A stretch of 64,000 nucleotides of DNA from Odobenus rosmarus divergens (Eukaryota > Chordata > Mammalia > Carnivora > Odobenidae), in assembly GCF_000321225.1 (NCBI RefSeq), contig NW_004451008.1, forward strand, positions 1,848,040 to 1,912,039, read 5' to 3'. Of the stretch, positions 46,925 to 60,239 are shown one piece after another (the stretch's first letter is position 1; every line of letters starts with the position of its first letter). The notes beneath the pieces are model-generated. The model did not search any database, had not been told where the DNA came from, and saw nothing but the letters and a program-made list of their open reading frames with translations. The position numbers and the translations under genes are program-made.

Positions 46925-47390
46925 CCTCCTGTGGCAAGTAACAGAAAACACAACTACAATGACTCAAACAAATGCAGGTTTCTTGTTCTCACAGACTTAG
47001 AAAGGAAGAGGATTTCCAATGCTAGCTTCAAGGCAATTCTATCAAGCTGACGTTCTCTGGGCTTTTTCCTCATGGTTACATTCTGAGTGCTGCAGCTACA
47101 ACCATCACACATATAATCCAGTGAAAAGAAAGAAGAAAGGAAAGTGGTGACATCTTTGTCAAGAAATCAAAACATTTCTAGTACCCCTGCAGCAATTTTA
47201 CGCTTTTCCCTTACTGGCTACAAATGGGTCAAATGGCCACCCTTACGGGGAGAGCCATTAAGGAAAAGGGTTGGAAGTGAAAGTTGTACCAGCCAAGAAT
47301 GTCTGCCACAGGAAGGAACACAAGCAAATGATTGGATAATCACTAGAGGAACAGATAAATGAATGTTTGACCCAGAGACCTTCTCTTAGA
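46925..47390 (-). mobile_element. Probable ancient interspersed repeat, family unresolved
   Basis: 'gtggcaagtaacagaaaaca' with 'gactcaaacaaatgcaggtt', then a middle section and 'gattggataatcactagagg'. The phrases recur in an old mammalian repeat whose name I cannot fix, and the strand is a guess. Confidence 0.4.
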
Positions 47391-47439
47391 CTGACTCAGC
47401 TTGCTAGTCGTTTTTTTCTGGTCCCCTGTGCAGGTGCCA

Positions 47440-47650
47440 CACACTCCCACCCCCTTGCTAACCCCTGAGCTTAGTCCCACAGTTTCATTTGTCCTCCTAT
47501 ATTCAACTTCCTACTCACACGTCTATTTTATTGATGGTGTTTAATCCCCTTAGTGGCAAAGGGTATGTCCCACTCACCACTAGCACAGTGCCTGGAATAT
47601 ACTAGTTAATCAACAAATAATTGTTACTATATTTGTTGAATACATTCTCA
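47440..47650 (+). mobile_element. LINE L2 3' end
   Basis: 'ccactagcacagtgcctgga' and 'caacaaataattgttactat' are the L2 tail, preceded by a pyrimidine-rich UTR part. Confidence 0.65.
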
Positions 47651-47794
47651 AGAAAAATTCCAGAAAAATTCCAAAAATACTTATTGCTCAGCACACACAT
47701 ATATGTAAAGCCCTTCAAATCCCTCTTTTGCATTGGTCTTTCTAAAAAAAGGAAAATAGAACCAAAGTTGTTTAAGTGCTATAATCAATGAAAC

Positions 47795-47832
47795 ATTAGA
47801 GTGTATTAGAGTGTATTAGAGTGTATTAGGGT
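47795..47832. repeat. 10-bp tandem repeat, about 3.5 units
   Basis: The unit attagagtgt is repeated head to tail with an exact match until a final agg. Short local duplication. Confidence 0.9.
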
Positions 47833-48335
47833 CATTTCCCTTGTCAATCAAAGAATTCACAGAAATTATTTTTATCCTGTGTAGTTTAAAATATTGCATG
47901 TTGATTTTCATCATTAAATCTGTTTCAGGTTCTGAAGTCTTTGACCTAAACAAAGATTGATGTATCAAAACCAGAGAAGCAAGTTAAAAACAAAAATTCC
48001 TAAGAAGAACACTATAGGTAGTATGTTAGAGAGAGAGGGGGTCCCTAAACTGACTATTGACTGAGGTCCCTGTTTACCTTGTGATAGCGCCCAGCCCTTC
48101 TCTTCAATTTCCCACTGACTATATCTCTTACCCCCCAGCTTAGTAGGTATCTTCATTACATTGGGCCTTGGAAGATAAGTAGGGTTTGGACACGCACACA
48201 TGTAATGGGGATAGCATGAGAAAAGGCATGACTAAAGGAAAGAACAGAATCAGAGAGGTTATCTGGGACTGGAGTACATGAGATGTGGGGTTGGGGGGAG
48301 GGCAGGGGAAGGAGGAGATAATGCGGGGGAACTGA
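47833..48335. other. Unassigned non-coding sequence
   Basis: Nothing recognised. Confidence 0.4.
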
Positions 48336-48339
48336 GCAG

Positions 48340-48620
48340 GTGCCAGATCGTAATTAACCAGGGCTTTACATTTGTAGCTAAAGAGTCCAGCCATTGTTGC
48401 ACGAGCAATGGGAAGCTCCTTTTGTTTGTAGAAACATATAAACTAAGCTATAGTTTTATAAATGTTCATCTGGTAATAGCTGTGCATGTGAGATGGTGGG
48501 CTGGGGAGATCGGTGACAAGGTTTTTGTGATAAGCGGGCAAGAGGTGAAGCAGATCTGAACTAAGGCAGTGGTAGCAGGAGTGTGGCTGGAGGTACAGCT
48601 GGAGAGTATATTTTGATGTT
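48340..48620 (-). mobile_element. LINE L2-like mid-3' fragment
   Basis: 'gccagatcgtaattaaccag', 'gagcaatgggaagctccttt' and 'gaactaaggcagtggtagca' follow the order of a reversed L2-like repeat. Confidence 0.5.
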
Positions 48621-49240
48621 AAAGTAAGATGTGTAACCGGTCACTCCACCAGGCACACAAACCAGACCAGCGAAGTGTTGGCCAAGCAGAGGGAAATCTA
48701 GAATGAGTGGCTCAAGAGAGCTAGCTGTAAGGAAGTTTAGTTATGGCTCCAAGCCCATCTTGAAGAAGACTGACTGAACTTTTATCTCCCCTCATAGAAA
48801 AAGGTGAGGGCATCTTGTTTTCAAATAGATTATTCCCTCTTGCTATATGAGAACCCAATACCCTGAGGCTAATGACCAGATCTGCTGGGGGTGCTTAGCA
48901 GTTATCTAATACAGTCCACCCCTTGTACTAGAACACACCCTCTTGGCCCCACATGTTTCTTGATTCTGGTGAACTCTCTAGGTGCACACTGACAGTCTCC
49001 CGTCCAGTCACACCACTCATCTCTTACCCCGGGAGCTTTCTTATTCACACAGCTGCAGGACCAGGTCCCTATCCCTGAATAGGCATGCATGACCTAGAAG
49101 TACGGGGGTAACACTCCTTCTCTCCCCCCCCCCCCCGCCACCCCTCCGCATTAATGACTAGTGTTCAGATGCAGCTTCTAAGGCTTTTTAGGGGTAGAGT
49201 CCCACTTATTGAGCAAGCAGTATCACTTAGTAATGACTAA
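48621..49240. other. Unassigned; C-run at about 49123-49136
   Basis: No gene or repeat recognised besides the homopolymer run. Confidence 0.4.
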
Positions 49241-49256
49241 CTCAATAACCATTTTT

Positions 49257-49461
49257 TTAAAGATTATTTATTTATTTATTTCATACACACAGAGAGAGAG
49301 TGAAAGAGAGAGCACAAGCAGGGGAAGCAGCAAGCAGAGGGAGAGGGAGAAGCAGGCTCCCCACTGAGCAGGGAGCCCCACGTGGGGCTCGATCCCAGGA
49401 CCCTGGGACCATGAGCTGAGCTGAAGGCAGCCGCTTAACCGAGTGAGCCACCCAGGTGCCC
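49257..49461 (-). mobile_element. CAN-SINE with 15-16-bp TSD
   Basis: Minus-strand carnivore SINE, tail block 'aaagattatttatttattta' on the left and head 'gagccacccaggtgcccc' on the right. TSD ctcaataaccattttt / ctcaataacattttt (49241-49256 and 49462-49476), one base different in length. Confidence 0.96.
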
Positions 49462-49479
49462 CTCAATAACATTTTTGTA

Positions 49480-49855
49480 ATGACTCTCCCTCCTTCTCTG
49501 CTTTGCTCCCTTTTTCACTCATGTTGGCCGAGATGGGATTCCTTAATAAAGTAAAATGACATAATTGCTCTAACTTTTGGGGAATGTGGGCTAAGACAAA
49601 GATTACAACAGGAAAAAGTACTTCCCATGTACACTAGAGGGATAGTCGAGGATATTTACTGCAGGATTGGTTGGAGTGGCAGGAAGAACAGGAGGAGGAG
49701 GAGATCATTTAAATGTCAAATGATTAATTCAATAAATATACATCCATTCAACTTTTAGAAACAACTAAGAGTGTCTGCATCTGCAAGGCAGTTTGAGCAA
49801 GAATGTAAGTTGCATAGCAGAGCAATCGATCCCCCTTGTTTAAATAAGATAAGGA
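49480..49855. other. Unassigned; short (GGA)n near 49692
   Basis: Nothing recognised apart from a small purine repeat. Confidence 0.4.
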
Positions 49856-49859
49856 TATG

Positions 49860-50190
49860 TACTTTAAATGAATATAATACCAGTGTGTATCTCTTGCAAT
49901 TAAGGGTGTCTATGTGATAAAATCTGACCAATAGAATAGAAGCAGGAGTATTGTATAGCAGTTCCTGGTAACCTGGCTTAAAAGAGAGTGAGTGTGCTCT
50001 TTTATCTTTTCTGTTATCCTGATACCTGGAATGTTAATGTGATGGCTGGAACTTTAGCCACTATCTGAGACCATGAATATAAGGTCCATGCTTCAGAGAA
50101 GGCAGAGAGGCGAGACTGAAGGGGAAGGGCACAAGAGCTCTGAGAGCAGGGCTCTAGTCCAGCAAAAGCAGCCTGCATTCCAACTTAAAT
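49860..50190 (+). mobile_element. Ancient interspersed repeat, same family as 57.0 kb
   Basis: 'gataaaatctgaccaataga', 'gatggctggaactttagcca' and 'gagaccatgaatataaggtc' share order and wording with the element at 56980-57340. Probably LTR-class, family unresolved. Confidence 0.45.
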
Positions 50191-50212
50191 GATTTCATTT
50201 GCCTCTCTGCAG

Positions 50213-50286
50213 GGGCTGGCTCCAGGTTTCACAGCTGTGTGTAAGAAGGCTGCACGGCGGGAGTGACTGCAGACCGGGGCCCCACA
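50213..50286 (+). other. Candidate exon 1 of a possible unannotated transcript
   Basis: A strong acceptor ('tttcatttgcctctctgcag', ending 50212) and a donor (ca|gtaagt, gt at 50287) bracket 74 nt that lie just outside a repeat. One reading frame is open throughout, starting at 50214. The peptide (GWLQVSQLCVRRLHGGSD..) resembles no family I know. This is inference from splice signals alone. A non-coding exon or chance pairing is equally possible. Confidence 0.25.
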
Positions 50287-50291
50287 GTAAG

Positions 50292-50722
50292 TCTTTCCAA
50301 ATGTGTCTTCTCTCTGCCTCTGGACTGCAATGTACTCCTTCTTTTACAGGGTTGAATTTTTTTAAAAGAGCACATGTTGTGCCTCTTTCTCTTTCCCCCA
50401 CCTCCAAGTGAGTAGTCATTTCAGGTTTGGTATGCATTCGTGGATGGGGTAGAGTGTTCCCTCAGGTTCTTCTGATCGTCTCACCCTCGATTAGAACTCT
50501 TCTCTCAGAAACTTTGCTGGAGGGCCGTGTGTCTGTGCAGTGTGTATACACCTCCTGGCCCTGCTTCTGAGTTCTTTCTCTAGGATGGGCACCATGGTGT
50601 TCTGAGAAGGAAACTCCTCTTTCTGCCGCCTAGTCAACTCCCCGTGAAAAGGAGCAGATAGTTGTTGTGAATCCGATATGGTCTACATGTCTTCACTGGC
50701 CAGAGTCTAAGCCAGAGTTGTT
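50292..50722. other. Unassigned non-coding sequence
   Basis: Nothing recognised. Confidence 0.4.
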
Positions 50723-50725
50723 GCT

Positions 50726-51420
50726 TTTTTTTTTTTTAAGTGTCTATTTAAATTCCAGTTAGTTAACATACAGTGTAAGTTTCAGGTGTAGAATCTAGTG
50801 ATTCATCACTTACATACAACACCCAGTGCTCATCACAAGTGCCCTCCTTAATCCCCATCACCCATTTAACCCATCCTCCCACCCACCTCCCCTCCAGTAA
50901 CCATCAGTTTGTTCTCAATAGTTAAGTCTATGTTTCTTGGTTTGCCTCTCTTTTCTCCCCCATGTTCATTTGTTTTGCTTCTTAAATTCCACATATGAGT
51001 GAAATCATATGGTATTTGTCTTTCTCTGACTGACTTATTTCACTTAGCGTTATACACTCTAGCTCCATCCACGTCATTGCAAATGGCAAGATTTCATTCT
51101 TTTCTATGGCTGAGTACTATTCCATTGCATATATATACCACTTCTTCTTTATCCATTCATCAACTGATGGACATCTGGGCTCTTTCCATAATCTAGCTAT
51201 TGTTGATAATACTGCTATAAACATCGGGGTGCATGTGTCCCTTTGAATTAGTATTTTTGTATGCTTTGGGTAAATACCCAACAATGCAATTGCTGGATCA
51301 TAGGGTAGTTCTATTTTTAATCTTTTGAGAAAACTTATTATTTTCCAGAGTGGCTGTACCAGTTTGCATTCCCACCAACAGTGTAGGAGGGTTCCCCTCA
51401 CCAACACCTATTGTTTCCTA
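50726..51420 (-). mobile_element. Carnivore-type L1 3' end (first of two)
   Basis: A poly(T) (50726-50738) marks the poly(A) tail of a minus-strand L1. It is followed by the carnivore L1 3' UTR ('attccagttagttaacatac', 'tcatcacaagtgccctcctt') and the end of ORF2 ('ggctgagtactattccattg', 'gcattcccaccaacagtgta'). The minus frame 51117-51407 encodes the ORF2p terminus with its LLGIYPK motif but has lost the upstream protein. It stops at 'ctattgtttcctatg', where a TG run and a CAN-SINE begin. 5'-truncated. Confidence 0.95.
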
Positions 51421-51440
51421 TGTGTGTGTGTGTGTGTGTG
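51421..51440. repeat. (TG)n at SINE/L1 junction
   Basis: Ten TG units at the boundary between the L1 end and the SINE tail. The original 'tcctgtgttg' of L1 was probably the seed. Confidence 0.9.
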
Positions 51441-51635
51441 TTTTTTAAGATTTTATTTATTTATTTGACAGAGAGAGACACAGCAAGAGAGGGAACACAA
51501 GCAGGAAGAGTGGGAGAGGGAGAAGCAGGCTTCCCGCCAAGCAGGGAGCCTGATGCGGGGCTCGATCCCAGGATGCTGGGATCATGACCCGAGCCGGAGG
51601 CAGACGCTTAACAGACTGAGCCACCCAGGCACCCC
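51441..51635 (-). mobile_element. CAN-SINE between two L1 ends
   Basis: Minus-strand carnivore SINE with tail block 'taagattttatttatttatt', and head 'actgagccacccaggcaccc'. Flanks 'tcctatgtgtg' and 'tcctgtgttg' look like a short diverged TSD taken from L1 text that normally reads tttcctgtgttg. Confidence 0.95.
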
Positions 51636-51645
51636 TCCTGTGTTG

Positions 51646-53820
<2,175 letters not shown>

Positions 53821-54351
53821 ACTAAGCCACAATTTTAAACTGACCACCTGTCAATGACTCAAAAGAGAAAGGTCTGTGGTGCCCAATAATTCATGGTGTG
53901 GCCAGGGTTCCTAGAGCAGACAATCACAACTCCTCTTGGTGTGCTTTAAACTGCCCTTTAGTCCAGGGTTACTCCCTCCAAAAGTGGGTTTAAGATCAAT
54001 GCATCAATAGCCAAGCAACCCTCAACTAAGTGTTCTTTCAACAATAAAAAGTATAAAGAAGAATATTACAATTATACAAGTATATTTTGCCCAAACAAAT
54101 GGGTAAATTCTCACTTGTCCACTTTGTGGAAAATCAATAACAAATGCTTCTTCCCAAGCCAGTTTCTTTTCCATCCCAAGCCAGCTCTGTGCCCTGGCTT
54201 CAGTAGATGCTGATGTACGTGCATTGGGGATTATGCACTATTTGTTGTCACTTGTTATATTTTTGCCACCCTCCTTCTGCCCTCTCTCTGTGTGCCGAAT
54301 GGTAAATTAACTATGATACTATTTCTACCTCTCTTTCCTGCACCCCCACAG
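53821..54351. other. Unassigned non-coding sequence
   Basis: No repeat recognised. It begins with 'actaagccacaatttt', a possible right-hand target duplication of the L1 block. Confidence 0.4.
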
Positions 54352-54467
54352 CATCCACTTCAGACTGCCACTGTGAGCCAGACTCTTCTGCCAGAAACGG
54401 AAAGGAGAGCCTCGAACTCTCTCTGGGATGCTAATTTGGGCAAGGCACTCCCTACTCCCACTGGAAG
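54352..54467 (+). other. Candidate exon 2 of a possible unannotated transcript
   Basis: Acceptor 'ctctttcctgcacccccacag' (ending 54351) and donor ggaag|gtaggt (gt at 54468) enclose 116 nt of non-repeat sequence. The frame beginning at the first base stays open for all 38 codons. In the frame that would continue from the 50.2-kb segment, a stop falls 27 codons in (tgctaa, about 54432). The peptide is unlike any protein I know. Inference only. Confidence 0.25.
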
Positions 54468-55488
54468 GTAGGTCACCTGCCCGTCACCTTCTCTGCTTTC
54501 TGTTCCTCCTCAGAGTGGCAGGCAAGAGAGAGGTCGTGGCCCTGCTCAGCTAGTTCTAGCTAAAGAGATCAGAAATTCCTTTGGAAGCTTAGGGGAGGCA
54601 AGAGAAAGGCAAGCTTCTTTCTTTGGAAGGATGCTAATGGGAAATGAAGCTTGGCATGGGAGTGTGCAGTAGTAATAAAAAGAGATGAAAGGTGAGATGG
54701 ACCAGGTCGCTCTTCAACTTCATTCATCTCTAGACCCTGTTTCCCTCCAGTGGCAATCTAGCAGCTGCCTTTTTTTCCCCTCTCCTTCATTTCTCCTCTT
54801 TTCCTGGAACATGTCTTAGAAAGAGAAAGACTTTCTAATGAGGTAAGACAAGCAGGCATTAGCCTCTAGCACCAATTTTAGCACGGGCAGTTGAAAGCAT
54901 CCCAGTTAGGCGGTGAATACTACCTGCAGGGCCCATCTGCTTGCTTTTTGAAATGTTTGGCCTTTGGTTTGAAATTTTTTTTAATATATAACCAAGCATT
55001 CTCTTTATCAAAAAGCCTCTCTTGGGCAGAGGCAAGAGGTTGGGCTTTCTAAATATTCCTTTGCTCAGGGCAAAAAAAGAATACGATGTTTCCTAAATTT
55101 ACAACATGAATTCCTCTGAAGCATCTAGCTCCCTTGCCATTCCCTTCCTGAATGCGGGAGATGTCCAAGGTGCTGGAGGGTAGAGACACAGAGGTGAGTT
55201 AGACACAATCCAGTACTTTAAGAGTTTAGTCTGGGTGGGCAGAAAAAGGCACACACACAAATAACTTTAATACAAGGTAGAAAGTGATTGTTGTAGCCCT
55301 CACCAGGGGCAGTAGCAGAAGAGGTGGGAGTAAAGAAGAATTCTTTTTTGGAATCATTTAAAGAGATTTTCAGAGTATGTTGAACCTCTTTTTCACTTGA
55401 GGTTCTTAATCAGAATGATTTTGTTTCTCTGTTGGCTGATTGGCTAGTTGATAGGTGGGTAGGTGTGAGGAGCTTCAGTGCCTCTTGA
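54468..55488. other. Unassigned non-coding sequence
   Basis: Nothing recognised. Confidence 0.4.
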
Positions 55489-55490
55489 CT

Positions 55491-55565
55491 GATGATAGAT
55501 AGATAGATAGATGATAGATAGATAGATAGATAGATAGATGATAGATAATAAATGTAGATAGTTCT
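55491..55565. repeat. (GATA)n microsatellite, interrupted
   Basis: Runs of gata/agat broken by 'gatgata' steps. About 17 units in all. Likely polymorphic. Confidence 0.97.
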
Positions 55566-55639
55566 ATATCTATGTAGATATAAATATTTATATAAACATT
55601 CAAATACTGATATGGCCAGGCAACCACAGGAACTAACCA

Positions 55640-56170
55640 AGTGATACATTCGTTCATTCAAGAAATATTTCTGGAGTATTTACAATATGCCAGGCACTGT
55701 GTCCTGGTCGTAAAATGGTGACCAAAAAGGACATGGACCATATTTTCATGGAACTTAAATAAGGTTTGGAGAAAGTAGAGCTTAGCCAAATAATTATGCA
55801 AGTAAATACAATTACAAAGAGAAAAATGAAATTCCAGAAGATCATACATGTGTAGGGGAATTTCTCCCACCTAGGAGAAGGGTAACAAAGAAGATTTCGT
55901 AGACAAAATGCCATTTGTGTCAGATTTGAAGATCATATAAGATTTGGATATTGAATGGTGGTAGGAGAAGGGGACTTCATTTAAGGGCATACTGTGAATG
56001 AAGGCAGCAAAGCTGGAAAGGGCAGGGTTAGGGCTACATTCTGGAGGAACGGGAGAGCCACTGAAATTTTCTGAGAGGTGGAATGATTAGCTACATTTTA
56101 GAAAGTTCATTTGACAACATTGCGGGAAAGAAGGGAGGGACAGACAGGAGAAAGGTAGACCCTTGGGAAG
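55640..56170 (-). mobile_element. LINE L2, long fragment
   Basis: The reversed L2 tail 'cattcattcaagaaatattt', 'tatgccaggcactgtgtcct', then 'aatgaaggcagcaaagctgg', 'gggagagccactgaaatttt' and 'ggtggaatgattagctacat', in the expected order. One of the longest L2 remnants in the window. Confidence 0.75.
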
Positions 56171-56595
56171 CTACCAAAATATAAAATAGAAGAACAGTGG
56201 CAGTGGAAATGGCAAGAAGGAAATTGAGAAAAGAAGCCTTGCTGACTTAGAATCCTCACCCTGGAAATAGCGACTTTGGTGACAGAGGTGGGGGTGGAGA
56301 AGTAGTGTTATGGAGAAATTCCATTTGGGGCATACCGACATATCAACACAGACACTCAGAATGAAGAAGCCCACCTTATGGCTAACCCCTACACTTGTTT
56401 TCTATCTCTTCTTCTCTCACTCCTACCCTCTGTGCTCAGCACTCTGTTGGTTGCAAGTTGCCACCATTTTTGATAAGTTAGCAAACTTATGCCAGAATAT
56501 GATCAGTAAATTCATTTCCCATCCAGAGACCTGGTTAGCAATGGAAAGTGACTCTGGTACAATTAAGCAGCCAACACCCAGCCCAGCACCTCTTG
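56171..56595. other. Unassigned non-coding sequence
   Basis: A 114-codon plus frame (56310-56654) spans this and the next MIR; no homolog recognised. Confidence 0.4.
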
Positions 56596-56599
56596 ACAC

Positions 56600-56790
56600 T
56601 GCTTCCCTGCCATTCACCAGCTGCGACCTTGGGCAAGTCCCTCTACCTCCCTAGGTTTCACTGGAGGAAACAGGATAATCACAACTACTCTGTCTACTTC
56701 GAGAGAGTGCCAAAGGTTTCAGAGAGAATCCAGACAAGAGGCAATGAGCCTCTGCCTGCACAAAGACTGTGGTAATAGGGGCAGAGAGCC
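56600..56790 (+). mobile_element. MIR SINE
   Basis: 'cagctgcgaccttgggcaag', 'cctccctaggtttcactgga' and 'aggataatcacaactactct' follow MIR order. Confidence 0.75.
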
Positions 56791-56979
56791 ATAAAAGGCA
56801 GCTAAGTGAAGAGGAATGCTGTGAGCGTGTTAGGCCAAGAAAGGGTGGGAAGACAAATAAACGTCCCCTGAGAGTCTACATGCTCCTTCACTATGCATCA
56901 AGAGCAGGTTTTGAGAGTAGAACTCAGACCCTCAAATATCTGTATTAGAGGGAGAGAAAGGCCATCATGATAGTGGCGG

Positions 56980-57345
56980 AGTCTGCTGGTTGCCTCTCAA
57001 CATCCGGTCTCTCCTTTTCAGTAATTACTCTGGTTTTCGACTGAGCACAAAATTAGTCAGCTGGATATCCCAACCTTTCCTGCACCTTGGCGTGCCCATA
57101 TGCCTCAGCCCTAGTCAGTGAGAAGTCAGCAGAAGTATGTGTGACTTCCAGAAACTCTTCTTAGACAGAGAACTTCACTCTTAATCCTTTTTTCTACTCA
57201 GACTGCAGATGCAATCGTTGGAGCTCCAACAACCATCTTTGTCCTGAACGTTGCCTTGAGAATGGAAGTCACACAGTAGAGCAACAAAAGAGAAGGAGCT
57301 TGCATCCCTGATCCATGGGACCGTAAGTCCCTATCTCAGGCTTCC
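56980..57345 (+). mobile_element. Ancient interspersed repeat, LTR-like, unresolved
   Basis: 'cagtgagaagtcagcagaag', 'tgtgtgacttccagaaactc', 'gttggagctccaacaaccat' and 'ggagcttgcatccctgatcc' recur in an old mammalian repeat. A second member lies at 49860-50190. Confidence 0.5.
57202..57322 (+). other. Candidate repeat-derived exon
   Basis: Acceptor 'aatccttttttctactcag' (ending 57201) has a long pyrimidine tract and the donor is gacc|gtaagt (gt at 57323). The 121-nt interval lies within the ancient repeat, which may simply supply cryptic sites, as transposon exonisation often does. Confidence 0.2.
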
Positions 57346-57358
57346 TACCTTAGATGTC

Positions 57359-57872
57359 TGTTAGGTGATTTTCTTAGGTTCTTATTGCTGCTCTGACAAA
57401 TTACCATAATTTCAGTGGCTTAAAACAACATAATTTTTTTAATCTTATTGTTCAATAGGTCAGAAGTCTGATAGGGATCTCACTGGGCTACAATCAAGTT
57501 GTCATAAGGTACATTCCTTTCTGGAGGCGATAAGGGAAAATCTGTTTCCTTGCCTTTTCTAGCTTCTAGAATCTACCTACATTCATTGGATCATGACCCC
57601 TTATTCTATCTTCAAAGCCAGTAACATGAGGCCAATTCTCCTCATGCTACCCTCACTCTGGTTCCTTCTTTTGATCCCCTCTTCCACTTTTAGGGACTCT
57701 TGAGAGTACATTGGGCCTAGGTAAATAATCCAGGCTTATCTCCATATTTTAAGGTCAGTTTATTAGCAACCTTAATTTCACCTGCCTCCTTGACTCCCCT
57801 TTGCCATATAACCTAACATATTCACATTAGGACATGGGCATCTTTACGAGGCCATTATTCTGCCTACCACAG
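57359..57872 (+). mobile_element. MLT1-type MaLR LTR
   Basis: An ERVL-MaLR solo LTR. It opens near 'tgttaggtgattttcttagg', with 'gctctgacaaattaccataa' and 'ttcagtggcttaaaacaaca', then 'gaagtctgatagggatctca', 'tttccttgccttttctagct', 'cagtaacatgaggccaattc' and a close at 'cattattctgcctaccaca'. No internal retroviral region is attached. Old and diverged, so promoter activity is unlikely. Confidence 0.85.
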
Positions 57873-58195
57873 TTGTAGAGAGACAAACTTCTATCTTGTC
57901 CAAACCACTGTTTTTTTGCGGGCGGGGGGGGGCATTCAGCCCACAGCTGAACCTAATGCGTTCTTGCATCAGGCATTTACTGAATACCCACTCTGTATAC
58001 GGTGCTGCCGTGCCATGGTGGTTCCATCTGCGGTCTGATAACCTGGGATAATTCTAATATCCACAATCTTCCAGAGAATGTGAGACCCACCTCCAAGTAC
58101 CACCTGGCCCCAGGAGCACCCACATGCCCACAGTGATGTTACTCACTACCACAGGAGCAGAGAGAGGCTGTTCACCTACCACCTGACCACAGCTC
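57873..58195. other. Unassigned; L2-like piece at about 57960-58010
   Basis: 'catttactgaatacccactc' resembles a reversed L2 tail. A G-run (57920-57932) precedes it. Confidence 0.35.
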
Positions 58196-58199
58196 CTGC

Positions 58200-58350
58200 C
58201 CCCCAACATCTGCAGACCTGCCTCAGCACAGGTAAGGAAACTGAGGCCCAGAGCCAGGAAGAGGCATTCCCACAGCAAGTTCATGGCATTGTCAGGACTA
58301 GAACCCAGCTCTCTGAATACCCCTCTGCATCATATCATTTCCCTTGAGCC
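58200..58350 (-). mobile_element. MIR SINE
   Basis: 'gtaaggaaactgaggcccag', 'ggcattgtcaggactagaac' and 'ccctctgcatcatatcattt' follow the reversed MIR core. Confidence 0.75.
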
Positions 58351-58639
58351 ACTCCGGGTTTTTCAAGGAAGGACATATTGGGCATACTCCCACAGCTCCA
58401 TGGCCCCAAGTACCCGGGCCACAAATTTTGGCACAGGCCAAAGACCATGTTTACCCCTGCCACAGTGAATCTAATAACACCAAATGTTTATAACATTTGG
58501 CTGGATTTTCTATACTCTTCTTCTATCTCTAACTGTACATAGCAAAGTTCTCTGGTGCATAAATTACCCATTTTCCTGTGCTTCACACTTTCATGCTTCA
58601 TTTCTCATATTTGTTAAATGGGTAACATGGCCATAAGGA

Positions 58640-58835
58640 GTCCAAGTTAAGGGCTCAGGCCTGGGAGGTTATATGTTCCAGGGTCATTTCCAACTTGCCC
58701 TCATCTCTCTGGGTGTCAGCATTTCCATATTAAAAAATGGGAGACAGCCAATGTGCTTCAAAATAATTGCAAAGAGCAGCGAATAAAACTCATTGTAAAG
58801 CACATTAGCACCGTACACAGTGTAATCTAACTGCT
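58640..58835 (+). mobile_element. MIR SINE
   Basis: 'cctcatctctctgggtgtca', 'ccatattaaaaaatgggaga' and 'cattgtaaagcacattagca' follow MIR order to the tail. Confidence 0.7.
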
Positions 58836-59345
58836 AATAATAAAACGTTGAGCAGCTAGGAATCTAGCTCACACATTTAGCTCTGAGTCACACTCCCTAC
58901 TAACTCTGAGTGAAAGTGAGGGAACTAGAACCAGGCCAGGACACAGAGCTAGGAGATGCCCAACAGCCAACATAGCACAGAGACGTACCTGAGCGCCCAG
59001 AGGTTGGAAAGGCCTTCACGAAGCCCCTTGATGAAACCCTTTGCTCTGCTGTTCTTAAAGATCTGATTTCCCAAGCTCTCTTTGGTAACTGTTTCTGGGT
59101 TACACACCCCGGATAGTTGGAAAGACTTCCCTTATGCAATTTGAGTGAGTTTGCTTTGGCTGCCTTCAATGGGAATGGAAAGAAAGCTATTCACACACAC
59201 ACCCATACCCCCAGCCTTACAGTAATATCCTTTCTGTTGCCTGATGGCTTGTATTGAGATAGTCTTTCTGTAGCATTTCCCAATGCTTATTGTACATAAA
59301 TGCAGGGGGTTTGGTATTTTTTTTTTAACCTAAGACTTTTTACAC
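58836..59345. other. Unassigned non-coding sequence
   Basis: Nothing recognised. Confidence 0.4.
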
Positions 59346-59349
59346 TGAG

Positions 59350-59500
59350 TTAAAAATGCTGGAGTCTGAGAATCTTAGAGCTGGATGAGGTCTTAGAGAT
59401 CACTTCTTCCAAACATCTAGATTTTGCAGACAGAAAAGTTGAGGTTCTGATGGGCATGCTGTTGCCTAAGGTTACAATGATAGTGTTGTGACAAAGAACT
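59350..59500 (-). mobile_element. MIR-like SINE
   Basis: 'cttagagctggatgaggtct', 'tagagatcacttcttccaaa' and 'cagacagaaaagttgaggtt' resemble the reversed MIR/related core. Confidence 0.6.
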
Positions 59501-59789
59501 ATGAACAAGGCCTAAAGAATTTTGATGATAATGTATCACTAAATAATATTTAACTTATGCTAATTTCTAATTTTTGCATTCTTCACATAGTACCTCCTGA
59601 TATTTGCATGGTACTCTGATATTTATTTTGAGCATAAGCAATCATCCCCCCTTCTTGTGTAATAGTTGTTTACTCTTCTTCTGTCAGAGAACTCATTTTC
59701 CCTCAATTAAGCAAAATCCTGCACATCCATGTCAACTACTCTAATTTAAGGGGTCAGACGGAATTGTAATTCTACTTTACTTGGCTTCA

Positions 59790-59950
59790 TCTAACATTTA
59801 TGGAGCAGCTCCTATAAGCCAGGAACTGTCACAGAGGACCTCATTTGAGCCTCAAAACAGCCTTCTCTTGAGGTTATTATTATTCACATGTTCGAGTTGA
59901 AATAAAATGTGGCACAGGAAGGTGAAGCTATAGACGTGACATTGTCCATC
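59790..59950 (-). mobile_element. MIR SINE
   Basis: 'cataagccaggaactgtcac'-like text, 'cctcaaaacagccttctctt' and 'aggttattattattcacatg' follow the reversed MIR consensus. Confidence 0.65.
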
Positions 59951-60235
59951 TGCTGGCACCTGAGCCTTTGGGTTTGTGCTCATGACAGCATATGACGTCT
60001 CAGATAATGTCAGCTATCACACCTACTTTTCCTATAGTAGTAAGTCAAGGAATGATGTTCCTTTTCCATTATCCCCACCATGGCTATAAATAATAAGTAG
60101 CATAATTAGCCAAGGCTGATCCAAAAAAGATGTTACATACTCTTCAAGTTGAAGATGAATGATAGCTCCAACACTCCCCAAAATGTAGGTCAATGAGAAG
60201 AAAATGTCACCTTTTCTTTTACCATATAGTCACAG
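59951..60235. other. Unassigned non-coding sequence
   Basis: Nothing recognised. Confidence 0.35.
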
Positions 60236-60239
60236 AAAC

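Noticed and set aside
58225..58240. Consensus splice donor caggtaagg
   Set aside because: It lies in a MIR core that normally reads cagatgaggaaactgag; a point change creates the donor by chance and no suitable upstream acceptor gives a reasonable exon.
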